Shown here: positions 1-6,902 of the stretch, in pieces | How the letters are laid out: every line of letters starts with the position of its first letter | Numbering within the stretch: position 1 is the stretch's first letter | NCBI GenBank assembly: GCA_021780975.1 | Contig: JAJXXS010000354.1 | Coordinates: 1 to 8,846 of the forward strand | Length of the DNA: 8,846 bases | Direction: 5' to 3' | Source: Pseudomonadota bacterium | GTDB taxonomy: Bacteria; Pseudomonadota; Gammaproteobacteria; Burkholderiales; Thiobacillaceae | Notes under the pieces: model-generated | What the model was told of the DNA's origin: nothing | Databases searched by the model: none | Seen by the model: only the letters and a program-made list of their open reading frames with translations | Made by a program: the position numbers and the translations under genes

Positions 1-3000
1 TTCGCTGTCGGGCATGGCCGGGTCGGAGTAGAGGCTGACCCGCGGCTGCTGCGCCGTTCCTGCCAGCGTGACCCCGGCGGTGACCTGGCCCGTCTGGCGC
101 ACGGCGAGGATATCGAGGGCGGGGTTGTCCAGGGGGCCGAAGAAGCTTATGCGGCCACGCGCGATGGTGAGGCGCTGGCCATATGCAGTGTAAGTTCCGC
201 GCGTGACCTGCACGTTGCCCGTGGCTGCGGGCAGGCCGCTGCCGGTGAGGGTTAGCCTGCCCTGCAGCAGCGCGTCCAGGCCGTAGGCCTTGACCTGGAA
301 ATCCTCCCCGAGATCGAGTGAGAGGGCGAGATTCACCGGCAGCGCGGTGGCGGGCTTGGCCGGCCGGCGCGGGCGTCCTTGCACGATCACGTCGTCCGAT
401 AGCCGGGGGCGTCCGGCATCGATGGTGGAGATGCGTGCGCGCACCACCTTGAGGTTGCCGCCGACGGTGAGGCGGCGACCCTGCAGCTCCAGGCGGGTTG
501 CCCCGCTCACCGTGGCCTGGGCGTCGGGCCTGGTCAAGAGGGCAAAATTCTCGAAATCGAGATTGAGCAGGGCACCGCCTTGCTGCCAGTCACCGCCGCC
601 GCTGATGAGCACGCGGCCCTGTTCGCCGGCCAGCCAGCCCTGGTTCACCTGGATGCGGTTGTGCGCGAGGGCCAAATCCAGCGTTCCATCCTTCACGCGC
701 AGGCCGACGTCGGGAAAGCTCGCCGTGATGGCGCGCGCGGAAATCCGGCCCGACAGGTCGGCGGCGGCAAGGGTGCCGCTGGCGCGCAGATCGAATGTGG
801 TTCGCGCATCCAGCTGGGCGCCGGGGGGCAGGGTAGGGCCCAGAATGGCCAGCGTAGGGAAGTCGCCGCGGGCATGCATGTCCAGGGCGGTCGAGGCCGG
901 CCAGGGCCAGGGCACGCCGCGCGGCGGCTGGGACATCCAGCCATCTATGTCCATCTGGCCCAGGCTGCGCGTGTTCGCCTTCAACTTGCCCTGCAGCTGT
1001 TGCCCGACGCCTGCAACCCTGAGATCCAGGGCGGTGAGGCCGAGCTCGCGGCGCGGGTCCTGGAGCACGATGTCGCCCTGGCTGCGTGCAAGGTGCAATT
1101 CGCCTTGCCACAATCTGCCGTAGGCCAGGTTCCAGGCCCCTTCCACCACCAGATCGGAAGCGAAGGGGAGAGGCCGCGCGGCGATGGCGAGCAGCGGCGC
1201 GACGGGAAAGTGCGCCAAACGGCCGCGGCTGGCAAACCCCTCCGGCCCATGCTGCAACAGCGTGATGTCCGCCTCGCCGCCGGCCAAGGTGAAGCGCGCC
1301 CCCATCAGGCGTTGCAGACGGGGCCCCACAACGAATTGGGCGGGCGCCTGCAGATGCGCGTTGAAGGGAGGTTTTCCCCGGGCGTCGAATGTCGTGATCT
1401 CGCCTGTCCACGTGTCCTGCGCGTAGCCGCCTGCGGCGGCCAGATCCACCCTGGTCTGCGGCAACTGCGCCTGGATGGTCAGCCGATGATGCGCGAGCGT
1501 CCCGGTCAGCGCCAGACGCGACTGTTCGACATCGATTTTTCCGTATCCGAGCCCCTGCCCGGCTGCCTGCACGTGCAGGGGGCCGTCGAGTCCGCGTGCG
1601 GCGTGGACGTCCACGTGCAGCGCGGCGGCGCGCAGATGGTGGGGCAGGCGCAAGCCGCTGCCATCGAGGCTCAAGGCCGCCGCAGGATGCGGCCAGCTGC
1701 CCGTGATTTGTCCCGCGCTGCGCAGGCGGCCCGCCAGGCCGAAGCCCAAACGATCGAGGCGGGGCGCGTCGACGTTCCAGTGCAGCTGGTCGTGCGCGCC
1801 GCCCCAGGCGCCAGCGAGCGCCAGGCGGTTGCCGGCGAGATTGAGGTCGGCATGGATTGCGGGCACGCGGGGCCAGGCCAGGCGTATCTGTGCCGTGCCG
1901 CTGACCGGCCTGCCGGCGAGATGGCCGCCAGGCAGGCTCAGGCGGGCTTCCAGGACGGGGTGCGGCGTCAGGATGCCTGTGGCCGCCAGTCGCGCATTCA
2001 GGTTGCCGCGCGGAAAGCGACCGAAAGCGGCGGGATCGAAGGCGGCGAGCCGGGCCTGGAAGGCGAAGCTGCGCGCGGCGGACAGTGCGAGGCCACCGTG
2101 CGCATCGAGGGTGGCGCCGTGCAGCCTGGCCGCCAGTTTTGACAGTTCCACGCGATCCGCGCGCCGTTGCAGGCTGGCATCGAGGCGGTCGCTTCCCTGC
2201 CGTGCCGAGATTTGCAGGTGCTGCTGTCGCGCATCGCCGCCCGATGTCACGGTGGTGGCGTAATGGCTGGGGAAGAAGCGGCTGTCGAGGCCGGCCAGGT
2301 CCAAGGCGGGACTGTCGAGCTCTAGCGCATAGACGCCGCGTTGCCAGCGCGCGCTCCCCGTGATCTTGCCGGCGGGGCCGAGGTCCGCCTGCAGGGCGCT
2401 GATCTCGACGAGCGCTGGCTGAATCTTCACCGCGGCGCCTGCGGAGACGAGCGGCAGCCGCCCGCGGTCGAGCGGACCGGAGAGATCGTTACGCAGGATG
2501 ATCTTGCCGGCCAGGGTGCGCGGCCCGCTGCTGCCCAGCGTCGCCGAGATGTCGAGGCGTGTGGCTGGAGCGCGCGTCGCCAGGGTACGCAGGTCCACGG
2601 CGCGGGTGTGCAGTTCCAGGCTGGCGATTGGCAGGGCAGCAAAGGGGTGGAAGGCGCCGGCGAGATCCAGGCTGAGGCCGCCCCCCGATGCCTGCGCGCT
2701 CAGGCGCGGCGCCAGCAGGGATCCGCTGACGCGTGCGTCCACAGTCAGACGTCGCGGAGTTGCGCGCACAAGGGTGAGGCGCGCAGCCAGGGGGAAGGGG
2801 CTCGCCGCGCCTAGAGTGGCTGTTCCGCGCAGGACGGCCCATGGGGTGGCGAGGTGATGCACGGCCAGTTCGTAGCGTCCGCCCCGGTCGTCAATGCCGG
2901 CCGCCAGATCATGCAGCAATGTGGGCGAGGCCGGCGCGCCGACGGCGATCTCGCCCACCGTGAGGCGATCCACCCGTAGGGTCAGCGGTAGTCGGAGGGA

Positions 3001-3357
3001 TGCCGGCGGATGGAGCGGTGTCGCCGCGGGCCGCAGGGTCTGTATCCCCAGGCGCGCGAGGTCGAGGCTGCGGATATGCAGCCGGCCGCGCCAAAGTTCT
3101 GCCGCCCGCCAGACCAGGTTAAGGTCGTGCAGGACAATGAGCTTGTCGGAGGTGCGCAGGGCGAGGCGGCCGATGCGCAGGGGGCCGACGAGGCTGCCCT
3201 GCACGTTCTCGATGGCGACCCGACCGCCGCTCAGCGTGGCGATGACGCGCGCAGTCAGCCGCGCACCTTGCGGCGCGGTACACAGCCAGGCGCCGCTGCC
3301 AGCCAGCAGGGCGAGAGCCGCGGCGAGCGGCGCCAGGGCACGCAGTGCCGCCTTCAA
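1..3357 (-). CDS. tamB: TamB, translocation and assembly module inner-membrane/periplasmic protein (3' end cut by window edge)
   Basis: Translating the minus strand from 3357 gives one frame of 1119 codons with no stop, running off the left edge. Residues 1-24 begin MKAALRALAPLAAALALLAG, a short basic start followed by a hydrophobic segment, the single inner-membrane anchor expected of TamB. The rest is a long, nearly cysteine-free protein rich in alternating hydrophobic residues and glycine, like the beta-helical TamB shaft. The last 200 or so visible residues carry the family's conserved C-terminal (DUF490) signature, including GRISFFGPLDNPALDILAVR and, just before the edge, VSLYSDPAMPDSE. 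E. coli TamB is about 1,260 residues, so roughly 140-190 are missing here. It follows tamA with a 4-nt overlap (TTGA), which suggests translational coupling. The start is either TTG at 3357, preceded by GGGGTGA, or an in-frame ATG at 3390 with a poorer ribosome site. TTG gives the more typical N-terminus. TamB acts with TamA as a periplasm-spanning module in envelope biogenesis. Confidence 0.93.
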   Translation of the reverse strand, partial: MKAALRALAPLAAALALLAGSGAWLCTAPQGARLTARVIATLSGGRVAIENVQGSLVGPLRIGRLALRTSDKLIVLHDLNLVWRAAELWRGRLHIRSLDLARLGIQTLRPAATPLHPPASLRLPLTLRVDRLTVGEIAVGAPASPTLLHDLAAGIDDRGGRYELAVHHLATPWAVLRGTATLGAASPFPLAARLTLVRATPRRLTVDARVSGSLLAPRLSAQASGGGLSLDLAGAFHPFAALPIASLELHTRAVDLRTLATRAPATRLDISATLGSSGPRTLAGKIILRNDLSGPLDRGRLPLVSAGAAVKIQPALVEISALQADLGPAGKITGSARWQRGVYALELDSPALDLAGLDSRFFPSHYATTVTSGGDARQQHLQISARQGSDRLDASLQRRADRVELSKLAARLHGATLDAHGGLALSAARSFAFQARLAAFDPAAFGRFPRGNLNARLAATGILTPHPVLEARLSLPGGHLAGRPVSGTAQIRLAWPRVPAIHADLNLAGNRLALAGAWGGAHDQLHWNVDAPRLDRLGFGLAGRLRSAGQITGSWPHPAAALSLDGSGLRLPHHLRAAALHVDVHAARGLDGPLHVQAAGQGLGYGKIDVEQSRLALTGTLAHHRLTIQAQLPQTRVDLAAAGGYAQDTWTGEITTFDARGKPPFNAHLQAPAQFVVGPRLQRLMGARFTLAGGEADITLLQHGPEGFASRGRLAHFPVAPLLAIAARPLPFASDLVVEGAWNLAYGRLWQGELHLARSQGDIVLQDPRRELGLTALDLRVAGVGQQLQGKLKANTRSLGQMDIDGWMSQPPRGVPWPWPASTALDMHARGDFPTLAILGPTLPPGAQLDARTTFDLRASGTLAAADLSGRISARAITASFPDVGLRVKDGTLDLALAHNRIQVNQGWLAGEQGRVLISGGGDWQQGGALLNLDFENFALLTRPDAQATVSGATRLELQGRRLTVGGNLKVVRARISTIDAGRPRLSDDVIVQGRPRRPAKPATALPVNLALSLDLGEDFQVKAYGLDALLQGRLTLTGSGLPAATGNVQVTRGTYTAYGQRLTIARGRISFFGPLDNPALDILAVRQTGQVTAGVTLAGTAQQPRVSLYSDPAMPDSE

Positions 3358-5189
3358 AAGCTCACCCCGAGGGAGAAATGCAGCCGCCATTCATGCAGCC
3401 CCACGCCATAGGCGACATCGAGGTTCACCGGCCCGACAGGCGAACGGTAGCGCAGACCCGGTCCCACCCCGACCTGGGCGTGCAGCGCGCCCAGGCTGTT
3501 GGCCGCCTGCCCCGCGTCGAGGAACACGGCGGCGCCCCAGGTGGGAGTGAAGAAATGGTCATATTCCACGCTGCTGGTGAAGAGATAGCGCCCCGACACG
3601 ACGCTGTCGTTTAGCCGCGGCCCCAGGCTCTGGAACGCATAGCCGCGCACCGAGTTGGCGCCGCCGGCACGGAAGAGGAAATCGGTCGGGATCCCCTGCG
3701 TGCTCGATGCCAGGGTGGTGCCTAGTTCGAGCCGCCCGACCAGGCGATCGCGCACGCCGATGGGGAGAAATTGCAAATGGCGCCAGTACAGGCGCAGGAA
3801 GCTCTGATCCGACAACAGCGATTTGAGTGCCCCGCCCACCTGCACGCTGCTGACCCAGCCGCGCCTGGGGTAATCCGTCGCGGGGGCAGTATGGTGGGTC
3901 CAGATGTAATTCAGGCTCAGCGCGCGATTGCTTTCCTGCAGCACTCCGCCGGCGCTCTGGCGCTCCACCTGGAACTGGGCGACCAGGGTGGACTCCACTG
4001 CGCCCTGCTTGCGCGTGCGCTTGCCGAGGATTTGCATGGCGCGCGTCACCTGGCCCTCGATATCGGTGCGCTTGACGGCGCTGCCCAGGCTCCACAGGTA
4101 ACGATCCGCGTCGGGCGGCCAGACGAGTTCCGCGCTTGCCTGCTGCTGGGTGTTTTCCAGCAGCGTGGCGAACTTGAGCTGCATGGCCCGTGCGGCAAAG
4201 TCGCGCTGCAGCCACTGTGCCTGCGCGCGCGGGCCCGTGTCGGTGCCGTAGCCCGCCCCAAGCGTGAGCTTGTAGGGCTTGGCCTCTTCCACGCGCACGA
4301 GCACGGGGGCAGCGGCCGCATCTTGCGCTGTGTTGTCCAGCTGCACCGCCGCGCTCTGGAAATAGCCGCTTTGTTCGAGGTTGCGCTGGCATTCCAGCAG
4401 TTTGTCCTGCTGGTAGGCGTTGCCGTGCGGCAGGCCGCACAGGCGTTCCACGAGCGCGGCCGGATAGCGCTTGAGGCCCTGGATCTTGAGCGGACCGAAA
4501 GCGTAGGCGGGGCCGCTGTCAACCACCAGGTGGAGGGTCGCGGTGTGCAGCGCGGGATCGATGAGCGCCTCGGAGGCGGCGATGCCCGCCGCGGCGTAGC
4601 GCCGGGCCGCCAAGCCTTGCACGACTTCGCGCTTGGCCGCGCTCCAGCCCTGCTGGGTGAAGGGCATGCCCGCCTGAAGCGGCAGGGTCTGCAGGAAGGA
4701 TTGCTGCAGGCGCTGCGCCTGCGGGCTTTGGGCGACGGCGCCCGTCAGGCGCAGGTCGATGTGGGCGACACGGGTGCGCGGGCCGGGGTCGACTTGGAAG
4801 CGTGCCGTCCACCCCTGGGCGGTCTGCGCAAAGCGGCTTTCGATGCGGGGGGAAAAATAGCCCTCCGTTTCCAGAAGCTCTTGCGCCGTACGGCGGCTTT
4901 TTTCATACAACTCGCGCCATGCCGCGGCGGAAAATTGCGCGTCCTTCTGACGTAGGCCCCAGGCGAGATCGAGATTTTTTTCCAGCAGGGGCTTGAGGCT
5001 GGCGGGCGCATCGATCTCGAGGGCGTCGGCCCAGGTCGGCACGGGCCCGCACAGCAGCAGACCCAGCAAGGCGATCCTCCCCACGAGGCGGAGATAGGTC
5101 AGCAGCGGATGAATGCGCGGATGCTCGGTCAATTCCCGAATGGCTCTCGAAAGGCGGCGGACAGCTTGCGGCTGTCCATGCAGGGGCAT
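3354..5189 (-). CDS. tamA: TamA, Omp85-family outer-membrane protein of the translocation and assembly module
   Basis: TamA is the outer-membrane partner of TamB and belongs to the BamA/Omp85 family. Numbered from the ATG at 5189 (611 residues), residues 35-54 are a signal peptide ending PVPTWA before DALEID. Three POTRA domains follow at roughly 56-134, 139-226 and 229-302; the third carries FGPLKIQGLKRYPAALV and ends with the NLEQSGYFQSA motif. The barrel starts near 305. Residues 514-517 are VRGY within RAGGANSVRGYAF, the conserved Omp85 loop-6 motif. The chain ends in phenylalanine (LGVSF), the usual outer-membrane beta-signal. The start is uncertain. The frame is open up to TTG at 5297, giving 647 residues, but that TTG lies inside a palindrome. 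GTG at 5084 would give 576 residues, almost the length of E. coli TamA (577), with a compact 19-residue signal peptide. No start has a strong ribosome site. tamB follows with overlapping ends. Confidence 0.95.
   Translation of the reverse strand: MPLHGQPQAVRRLSRAIRELTEHPRIHPLLTYLRLVGRIALLGLLLCGPVPTWADALEIDAPASLKPLLEKNLDLAWGLRQKDAQFSAAAWRELYEKSRRTAQELLETEGYFSPRIESRFAQTAQGWTARFQVDPGPRTRVAHIDLRLTGAVAQSPQAQRLQQSFLQTLPLQAGMPFTQQGWSAAKREVVQGLAARRYAAAGIAASEALIDPALHTATLHLVVDSGPAYAFGPLKIQGLKRYPAALVERLCGLPHGNAYQQDKLLECQRNLEQSGYFQSAAVQLDNTAQDAAAAPVLVRVEEAKPYKLTLGAGYGTDTGPRAQAQWLQRDFAARAMQLKFATLLENTQQQASAELVWPPDADRYLWSLGSAVKRTDIEGQVTRAMQILGKRTRKQGAVESTLVAQFQVERQSAGGVLQESNRALSLNYIWTHHTAPATDYPRRGWVSSVQVGGALKSLLSDQSFLRLYWRHLQFLPIGVRDRLVGRLELGTTLASSTQGIPTDFLFRAGGANSVRGYAFQSLGPRLNDSVVSGRYLFTSSVEYDHFFTPTWGAAVFLDAGQAANSLGALHAQVGVGPGLRYRSPVGPVNLDVAYGVGLHEWRLHFSLGVSF
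3362..3368 (-). promoter_or_regulatory. Probable ribosome binding site for tamB (TTG start)
   Basis: On the minus strand the bases GGGGTGA lie inside the last codons of tamA. The four Gs sit 7 nt before the TTG at 3357. The stretch resembles the GGAGGTGA form of the Shine-Dalgarno sequence and supports TTG rather than the upstream ATG at 3390, which has only a distant GGGG. The call is from spacing and sequence only. Confidence 0.5.
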
Positions 5190-5283
5190 GCCCGAGTCTA
5201 GCCCGATTTTGGTTACCCCTCCGTCGCGGCTGCGGGCGTCCCGGAACGCTGTGCGGGCTGTCGCCGGCGCGCCGGGCAGGAGG

Positions 5284-5297
5284 TTGACCTGTGTCAA
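5284..5297. promoter_or_regulatory. Perfect CRP/FNR-type palindrome upstream of tamA
   Basis: The sequence TTGAC-CTGT-GTCAA is a perfect 5-bp inverted repeat with a 4-nt spacer. It fits the TTG-N8-CAA frame bound by CRP/FNR-family regulators such as FNR, Dnr, NnrR and FixK. It lies 237 bp before nnrS and 95-200 bp before the plausible tamA starts. On the minus strand a -10-like TAAAAT sits at 5321-5316, with no good -35. If that drives tamA, the palindrome would lie about 12-25 nt downstream of the transcription start, a repressor-like position. For a plus-strand promoter, TATTTT at 5315-5320 is a few bases too close for standard class II activation. The symmetry is seen directly; the role is inferred. 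Confidence 0.4.
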
Positions 5298-5410
5298 GGC
5301 GCCGGGGCGTGGATTATTTTAGGCTGCCCATCTGACCCTTCATCTGGCGGCAGACGGCCGACATTCCCCGATCCGCGATGCAGGGTGTGGCCGACAAGAG
5401 AGGACCATAC

Positions 5411-5460
5411 GCCTGCTTGTCGTGCAGGCCGTGGTGCGCTTGGGATGGACGACGACAAGC
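5411..5460 (+). repeat. Nested inverted repeats in the presumed nnrS leader
   Basis: GCTTGTCGT at 5415-5423 is the exact reverse complement of ACGACAAGC at 5452-5460, a 9-bp stem with a 28-nt loop. Sharing bases with its left arm is a second hairpin, GCCTGC at 5411-5416 against GCAGGC at 5424-5429, with a 7-nt loop. A third copy of the right arm core, CGACAAG, lies at 5392-5398 and could also pair with 5416-5422. The stems compete for the same bases. This could be RNA structure or operator symmetry; the function is unknown. Confidence 0.45.
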
Positions 5461-5468
5461 CGCAGCGC

Positions 5469-5482
5469 TTGATGAGCATCCG
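5469..5482 (+). promoter_or_regulatory. Weak FNR/Dnr-like site upstream of nnrS
   Basis: TTGAT-GAGC-ATCCG matches the FNR/Dnr consensus TTGAT-N4-ATCAA at 8 of 10 positions, with the right half-site degraded at its last two bases. Its centre is about 58 bp before the nnrS ATG. Activation from about -41.5 would place transcription near 5517, very close to the ribosome site, and no good -10 lies at the matching place. It is attractive because nnrS genes are typically in NO- and oxygen-responsive regulons, but the match alone is weak. Confidence 0.3.
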
Positions 5483-5491
5483 TGCTAATTT

Positions 5492-5508
5492 TGATGGCCT
5501 CGCCATCA
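5492..5508 (+). repeat. 7-bp inverted repeat just before the nnrS ribosome site
   Basis: TGATGGC (5492-5498) and GCCATCA (5502-5508) are exact reverse complements separated by CTC. The repeat ends 13 nt before the AGGAG of nnrS. It could be an operator or a leader hairpin. The 5493-5500 bases GATGGCCT recur at 5533-5540 across the nnrS start codon, so the GCCATC arm could pair with either copy. Confidence 0.45.
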
Positions 5509-5521
5509 CCGGCGGCGGAGC

Positions 5522-5526
5522 AGGAG
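5522..5526 (+). promoter_or_regulatory. Ribosome binding site of nnrS
   Basis: AGGAG stands 7 nt before the ATG at 5534. It is the clearest Shine-Dalgarno sequence in the window and fixes the nnrS start. Confidence 0.75.
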
Positions 5527-5533
5527 TATTGAG

Positions 5534-6730
5534 ATGGCCTTGTTGACGATGGAAGAAAAAGCCGCACCCGCCGTCGATGGGTGGGCGCCTTTCGCGCTTG
5601 GGTTCCGCCCGTTTTTTCTCGGTGCCGGCTTCGCCGCCGTGGTGCTGATGGCCTTGTGGCTGTTCTGGCTGCGCGGTATCTTTGCCCTGCCGGCGTGGCA
5701 CTATGCGCCGGTGCTGTGGCACGCGCACGAGATGCTTTTCGGCTTCGCCGCCGCCGTCATCGCGGGCTTCCTGCTGACTGCGGTGCGCAACTGGACCGGC
5801 CTGCCCACGCCGCAAGGGGTGCCGCTGGCGCTGCTGTTCGGGCTTTGGCTGCTGGGCCGAGCCGCCTTTCTCATTCCGGGTTTGCCCGGCGGCGTCGTGC
5901 TGGTTCTGGATCTTGCGTTTTTGCCGGCGGTGGGTGCTGCCGTTGCGTCTCCCATTGTGCGCGCCAGGCAGGCGCGCAATTACGCGTTCCCCGTCATCCT
6001 GGGTGCGCTGACGTTCGCCGCTGCGCTGGTGGACGCGCAGATGCTGGGCTACACCCAGGCGACGGCCACTGCCGGAGTGACGCTGGCCGTCTATCTCATG
6101 GTCCTCATGATGGTGATGATGGGGGGGCGGGTGATTCCCTTCTTCACCGATGCGCGCGTCGGCGGCCATGCGCGGCGCTGGACGCCGGTGGAGTGGCTGG
6201 CTCCCGTGTCGGTGGTTGCGGTGGCGGGCGGCATGCTCGCCGCCCCGCAGAGCCTCTTTACGATAGCCGCGGCTGCGCTGGCCGCCGGGCTTCATCTCAT
6301 TCGCCTGCTGGGTTGGCAGCGGCGCGCCTTGTGGAAGGTGCCGCTGCTGTGGGTGCTGCACGCCGGGTACGCCTGGATCGTGCTGGGCTTTTTTCTCACC
6401 GCCCTGGCGGGCGCGGGCTTGTTTCCCATGTCCCTGGCCCTGCATGCCTACACGGTGGGGGCCATCGGCGGGCTGACCCTGGGCATGATGGCGCGGGTCT
6501 CGCTCGGGCATACGGGGCGCACGCTCGCGCCGGCGAAGATCATGAACCTTGCCTTTCTGTGCATCAACGCGGCGGCTTTTCTGCGGGTGATCGTGCCCCT
6601 GCTGTGGCCAGCCTGGTTTGGCGCCGCCCTGGTGGCGGGCGGGCTCGCCTGGCTGCTGGCCTTCGGCGTCTTTTTCGCCACCTATTTGCCGGTTTTGCTG
6701 CGCGCCAGGTTGGACGGCAAACCAGGGTAG
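5534..6730 (+). CDS. nnrS: NnrS family membrane protein (nitric-oxide stress / denitrification-associated)
   Basis: The 398-residue product is a very hydrophobic multi-pass inner-membrane protein with about 10-12 predicted transmembrane stretches. Family hallmarks are present: GFRPFFLGAGF at 23-33, WHAHEMLFGF at 62-71, GGRVIPFFT at 197-205, and HAYTVGAIGG through LGHTGR at about 304-329. Histidines at 56, 63, 65, 276, 304 and 326 are candidate metal or haem ligands. NnrS proteins characterised in Rhodobacter sphaeroides and Vibrio cholerae bind haem and copper or protect cells against nitric oxide and dinitrosyl-iron damage, and their genes are commonly under NnrR, Dnr or NsrR control. The length is normal for the family and the start is supported by AGGAG. 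A methionine-rich stretch (MVLMMVMMGG, 189-198) is encoded next to a run of seven G at 6121-6127. The gene diverges from tamAB and has no close partner upstream. Family assignment is firm; the exact reaction is not established for this protein. Confidence 0.93.
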   Translation: MALLTMEEKAAPAVDGWAPFALGFRPFFLGAGFAAVVLMALWLFWLRGIFALPAWHYAPVLWHAHEMLFGFAAAVIAGFLLTAVRNWTGLPTPQGVPLALLFGLWLLGRAAFLIPGLPGGVVLVLDLAFLPAVGAAVASPIVRARQARNYAFPVILGALTFAAALVDAQMLGYTQATATAGVTLAVYLMVLMMVMMGGRVIPFFTDARVGGHARRWTPVEWLAPVSVVAVAGGMLAAPQSLFTIAAAALAAGLHLIRLLGWQRRALWKVPLLWVLHAGYAWIVLGFFLTALAGAGLFPMSLALHAYTVGAIGGLTLGMMARVSLGHTGRTLAPAKIMNLAFLCINAAAFLRVIVPLLWPAWFGAALVAGGLAWLLAFGVFFATYLPVLLRARLDGKPG

Positions 6731-6735
6731 GCGCG

Positions 6736-6799
6736 CCGGGTGGTGGGAGGTGGCAATGCAGGTAGCCTCCCAGGCGGCGGATCTTGGCTTGCCACCCGG
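6736..6799 (+). repeat. Competing inverted repeats after nnrS
   Basis: CCGGGTGG (6736-6743) is complementary to CCACCCGG (6792-6799), GGTGGCAA (6749-6756) is complementary to TTGCCACC (6789-6796), and GGGAGG (6745-6750) is complementary to CCTCCC (6766-6771). The first two share the same right arm, so only one can form at a time. No T-run follows, so this is not a standard intrinsic terminator. It may reduce read-through from nnrS or stabilise its 3' end, or it may simply reflect G/C-rich sequence. Confidence 0.35.
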
Positions 6800-6826
6800 G
6801 TCTTCGGTGAGCAGGCGAGGAAAGGG

Positions 6827-6855
6827 TTGGCGTTAAAATAGGCTATAGATATCTT
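6827..6855 (+). promoter_or_regulatory. Possible promoter for the flavin oxidoreductase-yhcC pair
   Basis: An abrupt AT-rich island lies at about 6831-6870 in otherwise GC-rich DNA. TTGGCG (6827-6832) and TATCTT (6850-6855) match the sigma-70 -35 and -10 boxes at 4 of 6 positions each with 17-bp spacing, giving transcription from about 6862. TTAAAATA occurs twice, at 6833-6840 and 6862-6869, 29 bp apart. The AT-rich island is clear; the exact hexamers are a guess. Confidence 0.35.
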
Positions 6856-6902
6856 TTCATATTAAAATAACTGTGCTGAGTTGTCCTTTGGTGGTCCACC
6901 CC

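Larger units (their letters stand above)
5298..5533. other. Divergent intergenic region between tamA and nnrS
   Basis: No convincing gene lies here. If tamA starts at 5189 or 5084, the non-coding stretch begins there and is 344-449 bp long. Short frames exist, for example 33 codons at 5445-5546 (starting MDDDKPQRLM) that overlap the nnrS start by 13 nt, but none has a good ribosome site or recognisable protein. The stretch contains an FNR-like site, nested inverted repeats and a direct repeat (GCGCTTG at 5436-5442 and 5465-5471). No clear sigma-70 promoter for nnrS is visible, which fits a gene needing an activator. Confidence 0.6.

Noticed and set aside
590..1411. 273-codon minus-strand frame inside tamB
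   Set aside because: It is in a different frame from TamB and is low-complexity, Arg/Pro/Ala-rich shadow sequence.
580..2142. 520-codon open frame on the plus strand, antisense to tamB
   Set aside because: Its composition (Q, R, G and A rich, no fold pattern) is that of a shadow of GC-rich coding DNA. The minus strand carries the continuous TamB frame with clear family motifs.
3771..4955. 394-codon plus-strand frame antisense to tamA
   Set aside because: Shadow frame; TamA on the opposite strand has POTRA, barrel and VRGY signatures throughout.
5445..5546. 33-codon frame overlapping the nnrS start (MDDDKPQRLM...), a possible leader peptide
   Set aside because: No good ribosome site and no recognisable sequence. 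It could be a coupled leader frame but chance is the simpler explanation.
5294..6511. 405-codon minus-strand frame antisense to nnrS and across the intergenic region
   Set aside because: Its product is rich in H, R, Q and G, as expected from the complement of hydrophobic membrane-protein codons. NnrS motifs on the plus strand settle the coding strand.
5581..6765. 394-codon plus-strand frame overlapping nnrS
   Set aside because: Arginine/alanine/glycine-rich out-of-frame reading of nnrS with no recognisable motif.
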